Part shown: positions 43,548 through 52,972 of the stretch, piece by piece | Layout: the number at the start of each line of letters is the position of its first letter | How positions within the stretch are numbered: the first letter of the stretch is position 1 | From: an uncultured Clostridia bacterium | GTDB taxonomy: Bacteria > Bacillota > Clostridia > Christensenellales > Borkfalkiaceae | DNA: 64,000 nt | Reading direction: 5' to 3' | Assembly (NCBI GenBank): GCA_934254815.1 | Contig: CAKQME010000005.1 | Location: forward strand, 62,001-126,000 | Program-made: the position numbers and the translations under genes | The notes under the pieces: generated by a model | What the model was told of the DNA's origin: nothing | The model's database searches: none | What the model saw: only the letters and a program-made list of their open reading frames with translations

Positions 43548-44156
43548 ATGAAAATCTCATTCGAAGAAAATTTACCGCATTCGGCTTTAGCTCTCGCAGT
43601 GATGGCGTTATTTTACGGCGTTTATTTTACGAAAATGCTAATTCAGAAAAAACACGGTATCAGAACGCACCAGATCGGTCGCAGAAAAGAAAAAACGCTG
43701 CATACGATTGAAACTCTTATGGGTATCGCAACCCTCGCCGCGCCCGCAGCTCAGCTTATATCCGTCGTCTTCGGTTGGAATTATATGCCGTCGGGCGCAC
43801 GTTTTACGGGGTTTTGTATCGGAATTACAGGAGACGTGATTTTCCTCATTTCGACTATCGCAATGAAAGACAGTTGGCGCGCAGGTATACCCGATAAAGA
43901 CAAAACCGAGCTTGTAACGTCCGGCATTTACAAATTCAGCCGCAACCCCGCGTTTCTCGGCTTCGATTTTATGTATGTCGGAATACTTTTGATTTATTTC
44001 AATCCCGTTACCGCGATTTTCTCCTTGTTCGCTATGGTTATGTTGCATTTACAGATTTTGCAGGAAGAAAAATTTCTTACCGCGACTTTCGGCAACGCAT
44101 ACATTGAATACAAAAAACAAGTATTCCGCTATTTAGGCAGGAGAAAAACCAAATGA
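43548..44156 (+). CDS. Isoprenylcysteine carboxyl methyltransferase-like membrane protein
   Basis: A 202-aa protein with about five membrane helices. The C-terminal segment YKFSRNPAFLGFD (about 128-140) and the final EEKFLTATFGNAYIEYKKQV pattern define the ICMT/PEMT-type integral membrane methyltransferases. Bacterial members methylate unknown targets. Its SD (GGAG, 43536-43539) lies in the 3' arm of a small hairpin (43522-43538), which may reduce translation. It overlaps the next gene by ATGA. Confidence 0.85.
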   Translation: MKISFEENLPHSALALAVMALFYGVYFTKMLIQKKHGIRTHQIGRRKEKTLHTIETLMGIATLAAPAAQLISVVFGWNYMPSGARFTGFCIGITGDVIFLISTIAMKDSWRAGIPDKDKTELVTSGIYKFSRNPAFLGFDFMYVGILLIYFNPVTAIFSLFAMVMLHLQILQEEKFLTATFGNAYIEYKKQVFRYLGRRKTK

Positions 44157-44785
44157 AAAAAGCAGTAATTTACATACACGGCAAAGGCGGAAACGCCGAA
44201 GAAGCCGAACATTACAAGCCGCTTTTCGTCGATTGCGACGTTATCGGGTTTGATTACAAAGCCGCCACTCCGTGGGACGCCAAAACAGAATTTTCGGATT
44301 ATTTCGAAATTCAAAAAGCCCGTTATAAGTCGATTATATTGATAGCCAACAGTATCGGCGCGTTTTTTGCGATGAACGCCCTTTCGGATAAAAACATCGA
44401 CATGGCGTTTTTTATTTCCCCTGTTACGGATATGGAAAAACTTATCGGAAATATGATGTTGTGGGCGAACGTTACCGAAAAAGAATTACGGGAAAAGAAG
44501 TCTATAACGACCGATTTCGGAGAAACGCTTTCGTGGGAATATCTGCAATATGTTCGCAATCACCCCGTAAAATGGACTGTACCGACGGCGATTTTATACG
44601 GAGAAAACGATAATCTGACAGACTTTGAAACGATATCAAAGTTTTCTGAAAATATAAACGCCGATTTAACCGTAATGAAAGGCGGAGAGCATTGGTTTCA
44701 TACGGATGAACAAATGAAATTTTTAGACAAATGGATCCGAACGAAAATAAATTTATGGAATTCAACGAAAAATTACGGAATTTAA
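44153..44785 (+). CDS. Alpha/beta hydrolase
   Basis: A 210-aa hydrolase with the oxyanion loop YIHGKGGNAEEA near the N-terminus. The nucleophile elbow is S67 in LIANSIGAFF, the acid Asp is in YGENDNLTD and the His in GGEHWFH. The GxSxG motif is changed to ANSIG, seen in some small alpha/beta hydrolases. The substrate is unknown. Its 3' end overlaps the XRE gene by 55 bp. Confidence 0.85.
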   Translation: MKKAVIYIHGKGGNAEEAEHYKPLFVDCDVIGFDYKAATPWDAKTEFSDYFEIQKARYKSIILIANSIGAFFAMNALSDKNIDMAFFISPVTDMEKLIGNMMLWANVTEKELREKKSITTDFGETLSWEYLQYVRNHPVKWTVPTAILYGENDNLTDFETISKFSENINADLTVMKGGEHWFHTDEQMKFLDKWIRTKINLWNSTKNYGI

Positions 44786-45374
44786 GAAATGCAAGCAGGC
44801 TTACGCAGGAAGAATTGGCGGAAAAACTTTATATTTCGCGCACGGCAATTTCCAAATGGGAATCCGGCAGAGGATATCCGAACATTGACTCGTTAAAACA
44901 AATTGCGCAGTTTTTTTCGGTTTCGTTGGACGAATTGATTGCCGACAAAACTAACCTTACCGAAAAAAGTCGCAAGAAAAACGACACTTTTACTCTGAAG
45001 ACTTAGCTATAGGTTTTATCGATTGTTCTGCTGTAACGTTTTTATTTCTTCCGCTATTCGCGCAAAGAGAAAACGGATCCGTAACCGCCGTGAGTCTGCT
45101 GTTTCTGACAAGCGTTTCGCCATATATAATAGCCGTATTTTTTGCTTCAATCGCAGCCCTAACGTTAAGCGGAATAAGTATTTTATCGTTACAAAGTTGC
45201 AAAATATCTTTATGGTTAAGCGTTAAATACAAAATTTCGTTATGTTCGGGCATATTTGCCCTGCTTCTGTTTACAATATCTCTGCAACCTTACGCGGCTG
45301 TTGTCGCTTTAATTCTTATGTTACTCAAACAATCGTCGATAATCGGCGCGACACGAAACGTATCGCGAATGTGA
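44731..45374 (+). pseudogene. Membrane-anchored XRE-family regulator split by a frameshift
   Basis: The first part (44731-45006) encodes an XRE HTH (LTQEELAEKLYISRTAISKWESGRG is split here as LTQEELAEKLYISR and TAISKWESGRG, about 25-49) and then stops at TAG. Immediately after, the -1 frame continues without a break from about 44995 (EDLAIGFIDCS) to 45374 with three membrane helices, as expected for the HTH-plus-membrane family common in Clostridia. One missing T near ACTTTTACTCTGAAG would restore a single protein of about 214 residues. So this is a frameshifted gene, a sequencing error, or a rare programmed shift. An alternative start is at 44755. Confidence 0.8.
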
Positions 45375-45482
45375 CGGACAGATTCTTATATTTTGCTTTA
45401 ACCTATGATATTATAAAATCCGAGGCAAGTTCCGAAATAAATTCGGCTTTCCTCGGATATTTCAATATTATGAGGTGTTATA

Positions 45483-46130
45483 ATGAAACTAAACAAACAA
45501 GCAAAACTTATAATTTCCGCCGCACTGCTTATCCTGTTTGCAATCTGGACGGTACTTATAAAAACCGTAGACGTTCAAGCGATAGGTCCTAACAATTCAA
45601 GCGTTGGGTTCGCCGCGATAAACGGTTTTATACATTCGCTGACCGGCGTTAATATGAGCATATACACAATTACCGATTGGCTCGGTTTAGTGCCGCTATG
45701 CTTTATTGTCGGTTTCGCCGTGTCAGGGCTTATACAATGGATAAAATGCAGAAACATTTTAAAAGTCGATAAAGATATTCTTGCTCTCGGCGTGTTTTAT
45801 ATAATAGTTTTAGCGGCCTATTTTTTATTTGAAAAATTTATAATAAATTATCGCCCGGTGTTGATTGACGGTTATCTCGAACCGTCGTACCCGTCGTCCA
45901 CAACCCTGCTCGTTCTATGCGTTATACCTACGGCTATAATGCAGTTTAATAAAAGAATGAGCAACAAAAATAAACGTCTTATTATAAATATCCCTCTCGC
46001 CGTTTTCACCGCATTTATGGTCATCGGCAGGCTGATTTCGGGAGTTCATTGGTTTACAGATATAATCGGCGGTATTTTATTAAGCGCAGGTCTTGTCGTT
46101 CTGTATTCGGTATTTCTTTCCGAGCCGTAA
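45483..46130 (+). CDS. PAP2-family membrane phosphatase
   Basis: A 215-aa protein with six helices. Motif 1 is KFIINYRP and motif 3 is RLISGVHWFTD, both good PAP2 signatures. Motif 2 reads PSSTT instead of PSGH, so the usual leaving-group His is replaced by Thr, which may lower activity. It would act on lipid phosphates such as undecaprenyl or phosphatidyl phosphate at the outer membrane face. A hairpin (CCGAGG/CCTCGG, about 45419-45457) lies in the leader. Confidence 0.88.
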   Translation: MKLNKQAKLIISAALLILFAIWTVLIKTVDVQAIGPNNSSVGFAAINGFIHSLTGVNMSIYTITDWLGLVPLCFIVGFAVSGLIQWIKCRNILKVDKDILALGVFYIIVLAAYFLFEKFIINYRPVLIDGYLEPSYPSSTTLLVLCVIPTAIMQFNKRMSNKNKRLIINIPLAVFTAFMVIGRLISGVHWFTDIIGGILLSAGLVVLYSVFLSEP

Positions 46131-46244
46131 ATTACAAAATCGACTGAACAACACGCATGTGCTTCTTTTATAACCTGCAGATCATACGTCGTTCAACTTT
46201 GCCAAGTACAAAACACAATAGTAGTTTTCCACCGTTTTTATATG

Positions 46245-46273
46245 AAAAAAGTCCGATATAAATCGGACTTTTT
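46245..46273. terminator. Bidirectional terminator between PAP2 and tRNA-Ser
   Basis: A hairpin with stem GTCCGAT/ATCGGAC flanked by A-run and T-run (AAAAAA and TTTTT), usable in both directions. A second small hairpin (TCAGGC/GCCTGA, 46277-46302) lies next to the tRNA. The rest of 46131-46244 holds no gene that I can support. Confidence 0.8.
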
Positions 46274-46303
46274 CTGTCAGGCATCTTTTTTGTTCGCCTG
46301 ATA

Positions 46304-46397
46304 TGGCGGAGAAAGAGGGATTTGAACCCTCGCTACGGTTTATCACCATACTACTCCCTTAGCAGGGGAGCCCCTTCGGCCTCTTGGGTATTTCTCC
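46304..46397 (-). tRNA. tRNA-Ser (GCU)
   Basis: A full serine tRNA on the minus strand with encoded CCA (46304-46306). The acceptor stem is GGAGAAA/TTTCTCC. The anticodon loop CTGCTAA gives GCU, which reads AGC and AGU. It has the long variable arm typical of tRNA-Ser and a T-arm with GGTTCAAATCC. Confidence 0.97.
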
Positions 46398-46493
46398 AAA
46401 GCTGAAATTTACCTTGAATTTATTTCAGCCTTTATATATTAACATATTTTTTCGCTTAGGTCAACGCTTTTTACCTATTTTTATTTATATTTT

Positions 46494-47888
46494 TTATTTT
46501 TTTATCTTTATTACCCGCTTATCTATTATCCGCATTTCTATAACTCCGTATATACTCCCGGTAACTTCCGCTATCGGGAACGCCCACCATACAAGACTAT
46601 CGGCAAATTCGCTTAATGTAAAAACATACAGTACAGGCAATGCTATCACAACTAACCTGAGCGCAGACAGTATAAGCGAAGCCACTCCTCGCCCCAGCGC
46701 CTGAAAAATTCCTTGATAAGACACGTTTGCGCCGATAAACGGATAGCCTACTATAATTATTCTCATAGCGGTAACGCACAGTTTTTTTGTCTTTTCACCG
46801 AGGTTGAATATTCCGACGATATTTTCGGCAAACGCAAAAAATATCACGGCGCATACTGTCATTATCGCCACCGTATAAACAAACCCGTAACGTATGCCTT
46901 GCAAAATTCTTTTTTTATCGCCTTTACCATAGTTATACGCTACTATAGGTATCTGCGCATTATTCAGTCCGAAAGCCGCAAACAGCGCAAACTGCTGTAT
47001 CTTATAATATATTCCGTAAGCCGTTACAGCCTCTTCGCCTACATTATACAGAATTATGTTTACTCCGTAAGACATAAACGACATCAAAGCCTGCATTACG
47101 ATTGCGGGAACGCCGACTTTATATATTTCGCCTATAATCTTTCCGCTCGGTTTCATAAATTTAAGTGCGGACGGTATTTCCTTATTTTTAAAATAATGAA
47201 ACAAAACGTCCATAATCATTGACGTTATTTGTCCGATTACCGTAGCGTAAGCCGCGCCCGCAACGCCCATAACAGGGAATCCGCACATACCGTATATCAT
47301 TAAAGGGTCGAGAATTATATTTAAAACAGCGCCGGTAATCATCGAAACCGTAGCGCAGACCGTTTTACCCGTACCCTGCAACAATTTTTCGTAAATCATA
47401 TAAAATATCGCGCCGAATGAGAATACGCAGCATATTCTGAGATATTCTGACGCCATAGCGATTACGGTTTCGTCGGAGGTCTGCGAGCGTAAATAGGGCT
47501 CGACGCCTACTATGCCGAATATTAAAAATACAATATACGATATCACGCCTAACAAAACAGAATTGCCCGCTATATTACCCGCTTTTTCTTTGTCGCCCGC
47601 GCCTAAACTCCGCGACAAAATCGCGTTTATCCCTACCCCGGTACCTACGCCGACGGCAATCATCAGCATTTGCACGGGAAAGGCAAGCGTAAGCGCATTC
47701 ATAGCCATATCTCCGCTACCCGCAATACGACTCACGAAAATACTGTCGACGATATTATAAAACGCCTGAATAATCATCGATATTATCAAAGGCAAGCCCA
47801 TTTTAAGCGTTAATTTACCAATCGGTTCTACACCCATTTTATTTTCTCCGCTTTTCGGCGCGGAGATTTTTGTTAAATTTTCTTCCAT
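46494..47888 (-). CDS. MATE-family efflux transporter
   Basis: A 464-aa, 12-helix MatE transporter. The N-terminal half has MIIQAFYNIVDSIFVSRI and the second half NAQIPIVAYNYGKGD, both typical. I chose the ATG at 47888 because AGGAG lies 7 nt upstream; a GTG two codons earlier is too close to the SD. It lies downstream of a second MATE gene (48020-49399) on the same strand, separated by a strong hairpin. The two differ in sequence, so they probably differ in substrate. Confidence 0.94.
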   Translation of the reverse strand: MEENLTKISAPKSGENKMGVEPIGKLTLKMGLPLIISMIIQAFYNIVDSIFVSRIAGSGDMAMNALTLAFPVQMLMIAVGVGTGVGINAILSRSLGAGDKEKAGNIAGNSVLLGVISYIVFLIFGIVGVEPYLRSQTSDETVIAMASEYLRICCVFSFGAIFYMIYEKLLQGTGKTVCATVSMITGAVLNIILDPLMIYGMCGFPVMGVAGAAYATVIGQITSMIMDVLFHYFKNKEIPSALKFMKPSGKIIGEIYKVGVPAIVMQALMSFMSYGVNIILYNVGEEAVTAYGIYYKIQQFALFAAFGLNNAQIPIVAYNYGKGDKKRILQGIRYGFVYTVAIMTVCAVIFFAFAENIVGIFNLGEKTKKLCVTAMRIIIVGYPFIGANVSYQGIFQALGRGVASLILSALRLVVIALPVLYVFTLSEFADSLVWWAFPIAEVTGSIYGVIEMRIIDKRVIKIKK

Positions 47889-47913
47889 ATACACTCTCCT
47901 TTACATAATAAAA

Positions 47914-47971
47914 GAGCGGCGCAAAAACGTTTAAGTCCGAAAATCCGGACTTACGCGCTTTTACGCCGCTC
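47914..47971 (-). terminator. Long terminator hairpin between two MATE genes
   Basis: On the minus strand a stem of about 16 bp (GAGCGGCG at the base, two G-U pairs) encloses a second 7-bp stem (AAGTCCG/CGGACTT) with a 6-nt loop. TTTT follows. It should separate expression of the two transporters. Confidence 0.75.
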
Positions 47972-48019
47972 GATTAACGATATCATTATACCACAATTAA
48001 AATTTTTTCGTAAGCGTTT

Positions 48020-49399
48020 TTAATTATTTTTTTCATTTTTTTGTTTCATTGTTTTAAAGATACGAGAAAACGTCACCGATATAACAATCGCCGTTATTAT
48101 ACCTGCAACCAAATCCGCTATTCCCTCCGACATATACACTCCCTTAAAACCTAAACGATCGGTTAAAATGAAGCAGAGCGGTATAAGAATAACAACTTTT
48201 CGCATAACCGCAAGACATAAAGCCGAAAGCGACTGACCGAGCGCAACATTTATATTCTGCAAAGTCATTTGCACGAAAAACATAATAGACCCCATGAGAA
48301 AATACGGGGTATACGCGACAACGATCGCTTTTACTTCTTCACTGGCGGAAAACAAGTAGGCGTACACCACGGGAAACGCCATAGATACAGACCACACCGC
48401 AACGGCAAATACAAAGGCAATACAAGTAACGCACAAAATACCTTTTTTCAGTCTGTCGGCATCGCCTTTACCGTAATTATAACCGACGAACGGTTGCATA
48501 CCATACCCCAGACCGTTAAGCGGAAGAGATATAAGTTGTAACGCGCTGAGCATTATTGTAAGTGCGGCGGTATAATCTTTATTGCCGTTGGTAGACAGAT
48601 TCAGATTTATGTTGAATACAATCTGAATCGCGCACTCCGTCACAGTCATTATAAATGGGGAAAACCCGAGCGATAAGACGGAAAACACACGTTTCACATT
48701 CAATTTCATATCCGAAGCGGTAAACCGGAAAATGCTTTTATCCGACGACAGAAAAATTATTATCCACAGAAACGACAAGCCCTGAGAAATCACCGTAGCA
48801 AGACTTGCGCCCTTCACGCCCATTTTAAAAACAAATATAAAAACAGGATCGAGAACGACGTTTACAAGCGCGCCAAGCACGACCGAACACATAGCGGTAA
48901 CAGACCTGCCCTGAGCCGTTATAAACGGATTTAACCCTTGAGCCATCATTACGAAAACTGTGCCGCAAGCGTAAATTTTAAGATACGAAACGGCAAAGTC
49001 GATTGCTCCGTCGGGGCAACCGAAAGCCGTGACAACAGATTCGGCAAAGACGAAAGCCGCCACGCTGAGCGCCACGCCGAAACACAGCAAAAGCAACGCC
49101 GAAGTATTAAATATTTTACCCGCTTCGCGTTCGTCGCCCTCACCGATTTTTATACTTGCGCGCGGTGCGCCGCCCATACCGACAAGATTGGCGAACGCCT
49201 GCATTATCAGCGTTACGGGAAGAACGACACCGAGCGCGGCGAGCGCGTTCATCCCGTCGCCATCGATTTTAGCGACGTATATCCGATCGACAATATTATA
49301 TAAAAACGTTACGAGTTGCGCCACCACGGCGGGCAACGTCAGTTTAAAAACGAGCGGCAGAATTTTGCCGCTCCCTAAATTTTCGGTTGTACCGTTCAT
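48020..49399 (-). CDS. MATE-family efflux transporter
   Basis: A 459-aa, 12-helix MatE transporter with LVTFLYNIVDRIYVAKI in the first half and MQPFVGYNYGKGD in the second. It starts 2 bp after the rhodanese-TtcA gene stop, so it lies in the tRNA-modification operon. SD GGAAG is moderate. Confidence 0.94.
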   Translation of the reverse strand: MNGTTENLGSGKILPLVFKLTLPAVVAQLVTFLYNIVDRIYVAKIDGDGMNALAALGVVLPVTLIMQAFANLVGMGGAPRASIKIGEGDEREAGKIFNTSALLLLCFGVALSVAAFVFAESVVTAFGCPDGAIDFAVSYLKIYACGTVFVMMAQGLNPFITAQGRSVTAMCSVVLGALVNVVLDPVFIFVFKMGVKGASLATVISQGLSFLWIIIFLSSDKSIFRFTASDMKLNVKRVFSVLSLGFSPFIMTVTECAIQIVFNINLNLSTNGNKDYTAALTIMLSALQLISLPLNGLGYGMQPFVGYNYGKGDADRLKKGILCVTCIAFVFAVAVWSVSMAFPVVYAYLFSASEEVKAIVVAYTPYFLMGSIMFFVQMTLQNINVALGQSLSALCLAVMRKVVILIPLCFILTDRLGFKGVYMSEGIADLVAGIITAIVISVTFSRIFKTMKQKNEKNN

Positions 49400-49401
49400 T
49401 G

Positions 49402-50517
49402 TTAATAATCTTCCAGAAAATTATGGTAAACGTCATTTTGTTTATAGCCTATAACGGCGTTAAGATTAACGTTTTCGACACTTTTAAAAAGATTTTTCTC
49501 AATCGTAGGGTTAGTCTTTTTCAACTCGCGGATAAGTTCTTTTATCTCTTGCCTTTTGGAGTGATTCTGACCGTTATTACAAGTCGTACATGTATCCGTA
49601 AAGCGGCAGGCGCATTGAATAAAACGGAGATCGTTATAATCGCGCCAAGACTTGATATCGTCTTCACGAATAAAATACATAGGGCGTATAAGTTCCATTC
49701 CCTCGAAGTTTTCCGCCTTGAGTTTAGGCATCATCGTCTGAATCTGCCCTGCGTATAACATACCCATAAGAATCGTTTCTATAACATCGTCGTAGTGATG
49801 ACCGAGCGCGATTTTATTACAACCGAGACTCTTTGCATATGTGTACAGATGCCCTCTTCTCATTCTCGCGCAAAGGTAACACGGCGATTTATCGACGTTA
49901 TATACCGCCTCGAAAATATCGCTTTCAAAGACGGTTATCGGTATTTTTAGTCGCTTTGCATTACGTTCGATTATCTGTCTGTTTTCGGTATTATAACCGG
50001 GGTCCATAACAACGAATTTAAGTTCGAAATCGAATTTTCCGTGCCGTTTGACCTCCTGAAACAGTTTAGCCATAAGCATAGAATCTTTTCCGCCCGAAAT
50101 ACAAACGGCTATCTTATCGCCCGCCTGAATTAAATCGTATTCCTTAATCGCCTTTAAAAAATTGGCAAGTAATTTTGTTTTGAATTTCTTTCTTAAATCC
50201 CTTTCGACGTTCTCACAGAACTCATCATCGGAGTTTTTTTCGGTGACGTTCATAAGCCATGCTATATAACCGCCCTTTAAACTATACGCCGTAACACCTT
50301 TGGTTTCAAGTTCGTCGACTACTTCCGCGCTTTTTATACCGCGAGCGCAATACAAAATAATTTTTTTGTCTCCGGCAGTCAATTCTGCGGCATTCTCGGC
50401 GGTAATCTGTTCGGATTCGGGTATAAAACCATACGACCTTTCGAGATCGCTTCTTAGGTCGTACAATTTATATTCGTCGCTTTTAAGCCCGTTAAATTCT
50501 TCTACGGTAATTTCCAT
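49402..50517 (-). CDS. Rhodanese-TtcA fusion, tRNA thiolation-type protein
   Basis: A 371-aa fusion. Residues 1 to about 92 are a rhodanese domain with the sulfur-carrying C57 in YCARGIKS. Residues from about 105 on are a TtcA/TtuA-type PP-loop ATPase (SGGKDS, 141-146). Possible iron-sulfur ligands are C213 and C216 (CYLCARM) and C302/C304 with C310/C313. TtcA makes 2-thiocytidine in tRNA. The rhodanese could hand persulfide sulfur directly to the active site, replacing a separate donor. It follows tcdA, another tRNA modification gene. The exact target base is uncertain. Confidence 0.88.
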   Translation of the reverse strand: MEITVEEFNGLKSDEYKLYDLRSDLERSYGFIPESEQITAENAAELTAGDKKIILYCARGIKSAEVVDELETKGVTAYSLKGGYIAWLMNVTEKNSDDEFCENVERDLRKKFKTKLLANFLKAIKEYDLIQAGDKIAVCISGGKDSMLMAKLFQEVKRHGKFDFELKFVVMDPGYNTENRQIIERNAKRLKIPITVFESDIFEAVYNVDKSPCYLCARMRRGHLYTYAKSLGCNKIALGHHYDDVIETILMGMLYAGQIQTMMPKLKAENFEGMELIRPMYFIREDDIKSWRDYNDLRFIQCACRFTDTCTTCNNGQNHSKRQEIKELIRELKKTNPTIEKNLFKSVENVNLNAVIGYKQNDVYHNFLEDY

Positions 50518-50519
50518 AA

Positions 50520-51239
50520 TCAGTTTTTATAGCCTATAAGATCTTTAATTACTTCACCCGCAGCGATAAGCCCGACTACGGACGGAACAAACGCCACAGA
50601 TGCGGGAGTATATCTCTTACCCGAATTTTCGGCTTCTGCATTTTCGGCGTGCGGAATAGCTTCTTCCTCGGAATATACTACTTTAAGGCTTTTTATTCCT
50701 CTTTTTTTGCACTCTCTGCGCATTACTTTCGCAAGCGGACAAACGGAAGTTTTATAAATGTCGGCAACCTTGAACGCGCAGGCGTTCATTTTATTGCCCG
50801 CACCCATAGACGAAATTATGGGAACGCCCGCTTTTTTCGCCTTTTCTATCAAAGCGAGTTTACCAGCCACGGTATCGATGGCGTCTACGACATAATCATA
50901 ACAAGTAAAATCAAACTCGTCTGCCGTTTCGGGCAGGAAAAACGTCTTATATGTTTTGACTTTGCAATCCGGATTTATAGAAAGTATACGCTTTTCGGCT
51001 TCGTCGACCTTATAATTGCCTATATTATCCGTAGTTGCGAGTATCTGTCTGTTAATGTTGGATTCGGTTACTTTGTCGTTATCGATGACGTCGATACTAC
51101 CAACCCCCGATCGCGCGAGAGCTTCCAAAACGTAACCGCCGACTCCGCCCGCGCCGAACACAACCACACGCGAGGACGACAACTTTATCATTGCTTCTTT
51201 ACCGAGCATCAGTTCGGTTCTCGAAAATTTATCAGCCAT
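50520..51239 (-). CDS. tcdA: tRNA threonylcarbamoyladenosine dehydratase TcdA
   Basis: A 239-aa E1-like (ThiF/MoeB/HesA) enzyme that dehydrates t6A37 of tRNA to the cyclic form ct6A. It shows the nucleotide-binding GAGGVGGYVLEAL motif (29-41), the NINRQ motif near 65 and VVDAIDTVAGK near 115. The C-terminal SVAFVPSVVGLIAAGEVI is typical of TcdA. It overlaps the pepF end by 8 bp. Confidence 0.93.
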   Translation of the reverse strand: MADKFSRTELMLGKEAMIKLSSSRVVVFGAGGVGGYVLEALARSGVGSIDVIDNDKVTESNINRQILATTDNIGNYKVDEAEKRILSINPDCKVKTYKTFFLPETADEFDFTCYDYVVDAIDTVAGKLALIEKAKKAGVPIISSMGAGNKMNACAFKVADIYKTSVCPLAKVMRRECKKRGIKSLKVVYSEEEAIPHAENAEAENSGKRYTPASVAFVPSVVGLIAAGEVIKDLIGYKN

Positions 51240-52941
51240 TTTCTTCGCAACTCTTTTCGAGAATTTCCAAAGCGTAAGACGTAGCGTTTTTCACGCTGCC
51301 TTTTTCAAACGGACTATGAAGATTTGCGTATGCGAGAGTTTCAAGATAACTTCTGCTGCCTCCGACTCTGCAGAGTTTCAGATAATCTTCCCATGCAGCC
51401 GCCCGATTTACGGCGTATTTCTTTTTAAATTCCATTGCGCCCATCGTTGTGAGCGTGTAGTTGATATAATAGAACGGATACAGGAAAATATGAATTTTAT
51501 GATACCACCAACCGCCGCGGGCAAAGAAATCGACGTCTCCGTAATCGCGCCACGGCATATATTTTTCTTCGAGTTTTTTCCATTCCGCCGTTCTCTGTTT
51601 CGGAGTAAGTTCGGGGCGCGAATAAACAATATGCTGATATTCGTCGACAGCCACGCCGAACGGAACGAAAGTTATGGCTTCCTGCAAATGCTGAAAACGG
51701 AATTTATCGGCTTTATCACCGAAAAATTTATCTGCGTAAGGATATGCGAATTGCTCCATACTCATGGAGTGTATTTCCGCAATATCGGTCGATTCGGAAT
51801 AATACGCCGCTATCGGTTGGTAACGCATAGCTTCATACCCTGCGAATGCGTGACCGAGTTCGTGAGTAAGAACCTGAACGTCGCCTATCGTACCGTTAAA
51901 GCATGAGAACACGAAAGGAGCTTTCAACTTATCTATACCGCACATATAACCCGTCGCGGCTTTACCCGGTTTATTTTTAAGGTCGAGAAGATCGTGGTTT
52001 ATCATAAAGTCGATAAATTCACCCGTTTCTTCGCTCATATCTTTATACATTTCGCGCGCCTTTGCGACAAGCTCTTCATCGTCTCCGCGCGGAACTGCGT
52101 TACCCTCTTTATATACGAGACTTTCGTCGTATGCAAGGACTTTTTCAAGATTTAAACGTTTCGCCTGAGCTTTATAAAGTTTTTCGCACGCGGGAACGAG
52201 AACGTCTTTTACCTGTTCGCGGAACGCCGCGACGTCTGCCGACGTATAATCGGTTCTGCCCTGTTCGAGATAGCCGAGAGGTATATAATTATCGAAACCG
52301 AGATTTCTGCCCATTTGGGTTCTGACCTTTATAAGCTCGTCCCAGATTTTTTCGAATCGCTCTTCGTTACTTTCGAAAAAGTCGGCATACTTTTTATATG
52401 CGGTCTTTCTCGTATCTCTGTCGGTATCTTCGAAATGTTTCATTATACCGTAAAGATTAAGAGTTTCGCCGTTCCATTCTATCGCCGCGGAAGCTATAAT
52501 CTTTTCATATTCGTTACAGAGTTTAGCTTCTCTTTGTCTTAACGGTATATTCTCTTCGCAAAAAGCTTTTCTGTCGAGTTCTATACCGACAAGCAACTGT
52601 TTACCGAATTCTTTTTCGAAATCGGCTCTGAATTTTCCGTCGTAAAGAGCGTTTGAAAATTCAAGAAAATACGGCGACAAGGTAGGCGACGTTTCGGAAA
52701 TAAACTCGTTTTCTTCGTCGTAAAATTTATCTCTCGTATCGACGGTATGTCTTATCATTACTATCGTACAGGCATCGCGAAGTCCGACGGAAAGTTCCTG
52801 ATACTTAAAGTATATGTTTCGCGCCGCTTCATAAGAAACGGCGTTTTTCATTTCGTCGGCAAGTTCCGACAAACTTTTTTTAACGTTTTCGAAATCGGGG
52901 CGTTTATATTCGAGTTCCCCGAATTTAAAATTTTCGTTCAT
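51232..52941 (-). CDS. M3-family oligoendopeptidase F-like
   Basis: A 569-aa zinc metallopeptidase that degrades short peptides in the cytosol. The zinc site HELGHAFAGYE lies near residue 364, with the third ligand Glu in ESTDIAEIHSMSME about 25 residues on. The length fits the PepF-like M3 branch. The ATG at 52941 is chosen; the TTG at 52950 three codons earlier overlaps the AAGG SD. Confidence 0.93.
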   Translation of the reverse strand: MNENFKFGELEYKRPDFENVKKSLSELADEMKNAVSYEAARNIYFKYQELSVGLRDACTIVMIRHTVDTRDKFYDEENEFISETSPTLSPYFLEFSNALYDGKFRADFEKEFGKQLLVGIELDRKAFCEENIPLRQREAKLCNEYEKIIASAAIEWNGETLNLYGIMKHFEDTDRDTRKTAYKKYADFFESNEERFEKIWDELIKVRTQMGRNLGFDNYIPLGYLEQGRTDYTSADVAAFREQVKDVLVPACEKLYKAQAKRLNLEKVLAYDESLVYKEGNAVPRGDDEELVAKAREMYKDMSEETGEFIDFMINHDLLDLKNKPGKAATGYMCGIDKLKAPFVFSCFNGTIGDVQVLTHELGHAFAGYEAMRYQPIAAYYSESTDIAEIHSMSMEQFAYPYADKFFGDKADKFRFQHLQEAITFVPFGVAVDEYQHIVYSRPELTPKQRTAEWKKLEEKYMPWRDYGDVDFFARGGWWYHKIHIFLYPFYYINYTLTTMGAMEFKKKYAVNRAAAWEDYLKLCRVGGSRSYLETLAYANLHSPFEKGSVKNATSYALEILEKSCEENG

Positions 52942-52972
52942 TTTTATCAACCTTTTTATTGTTACGGTTTTT

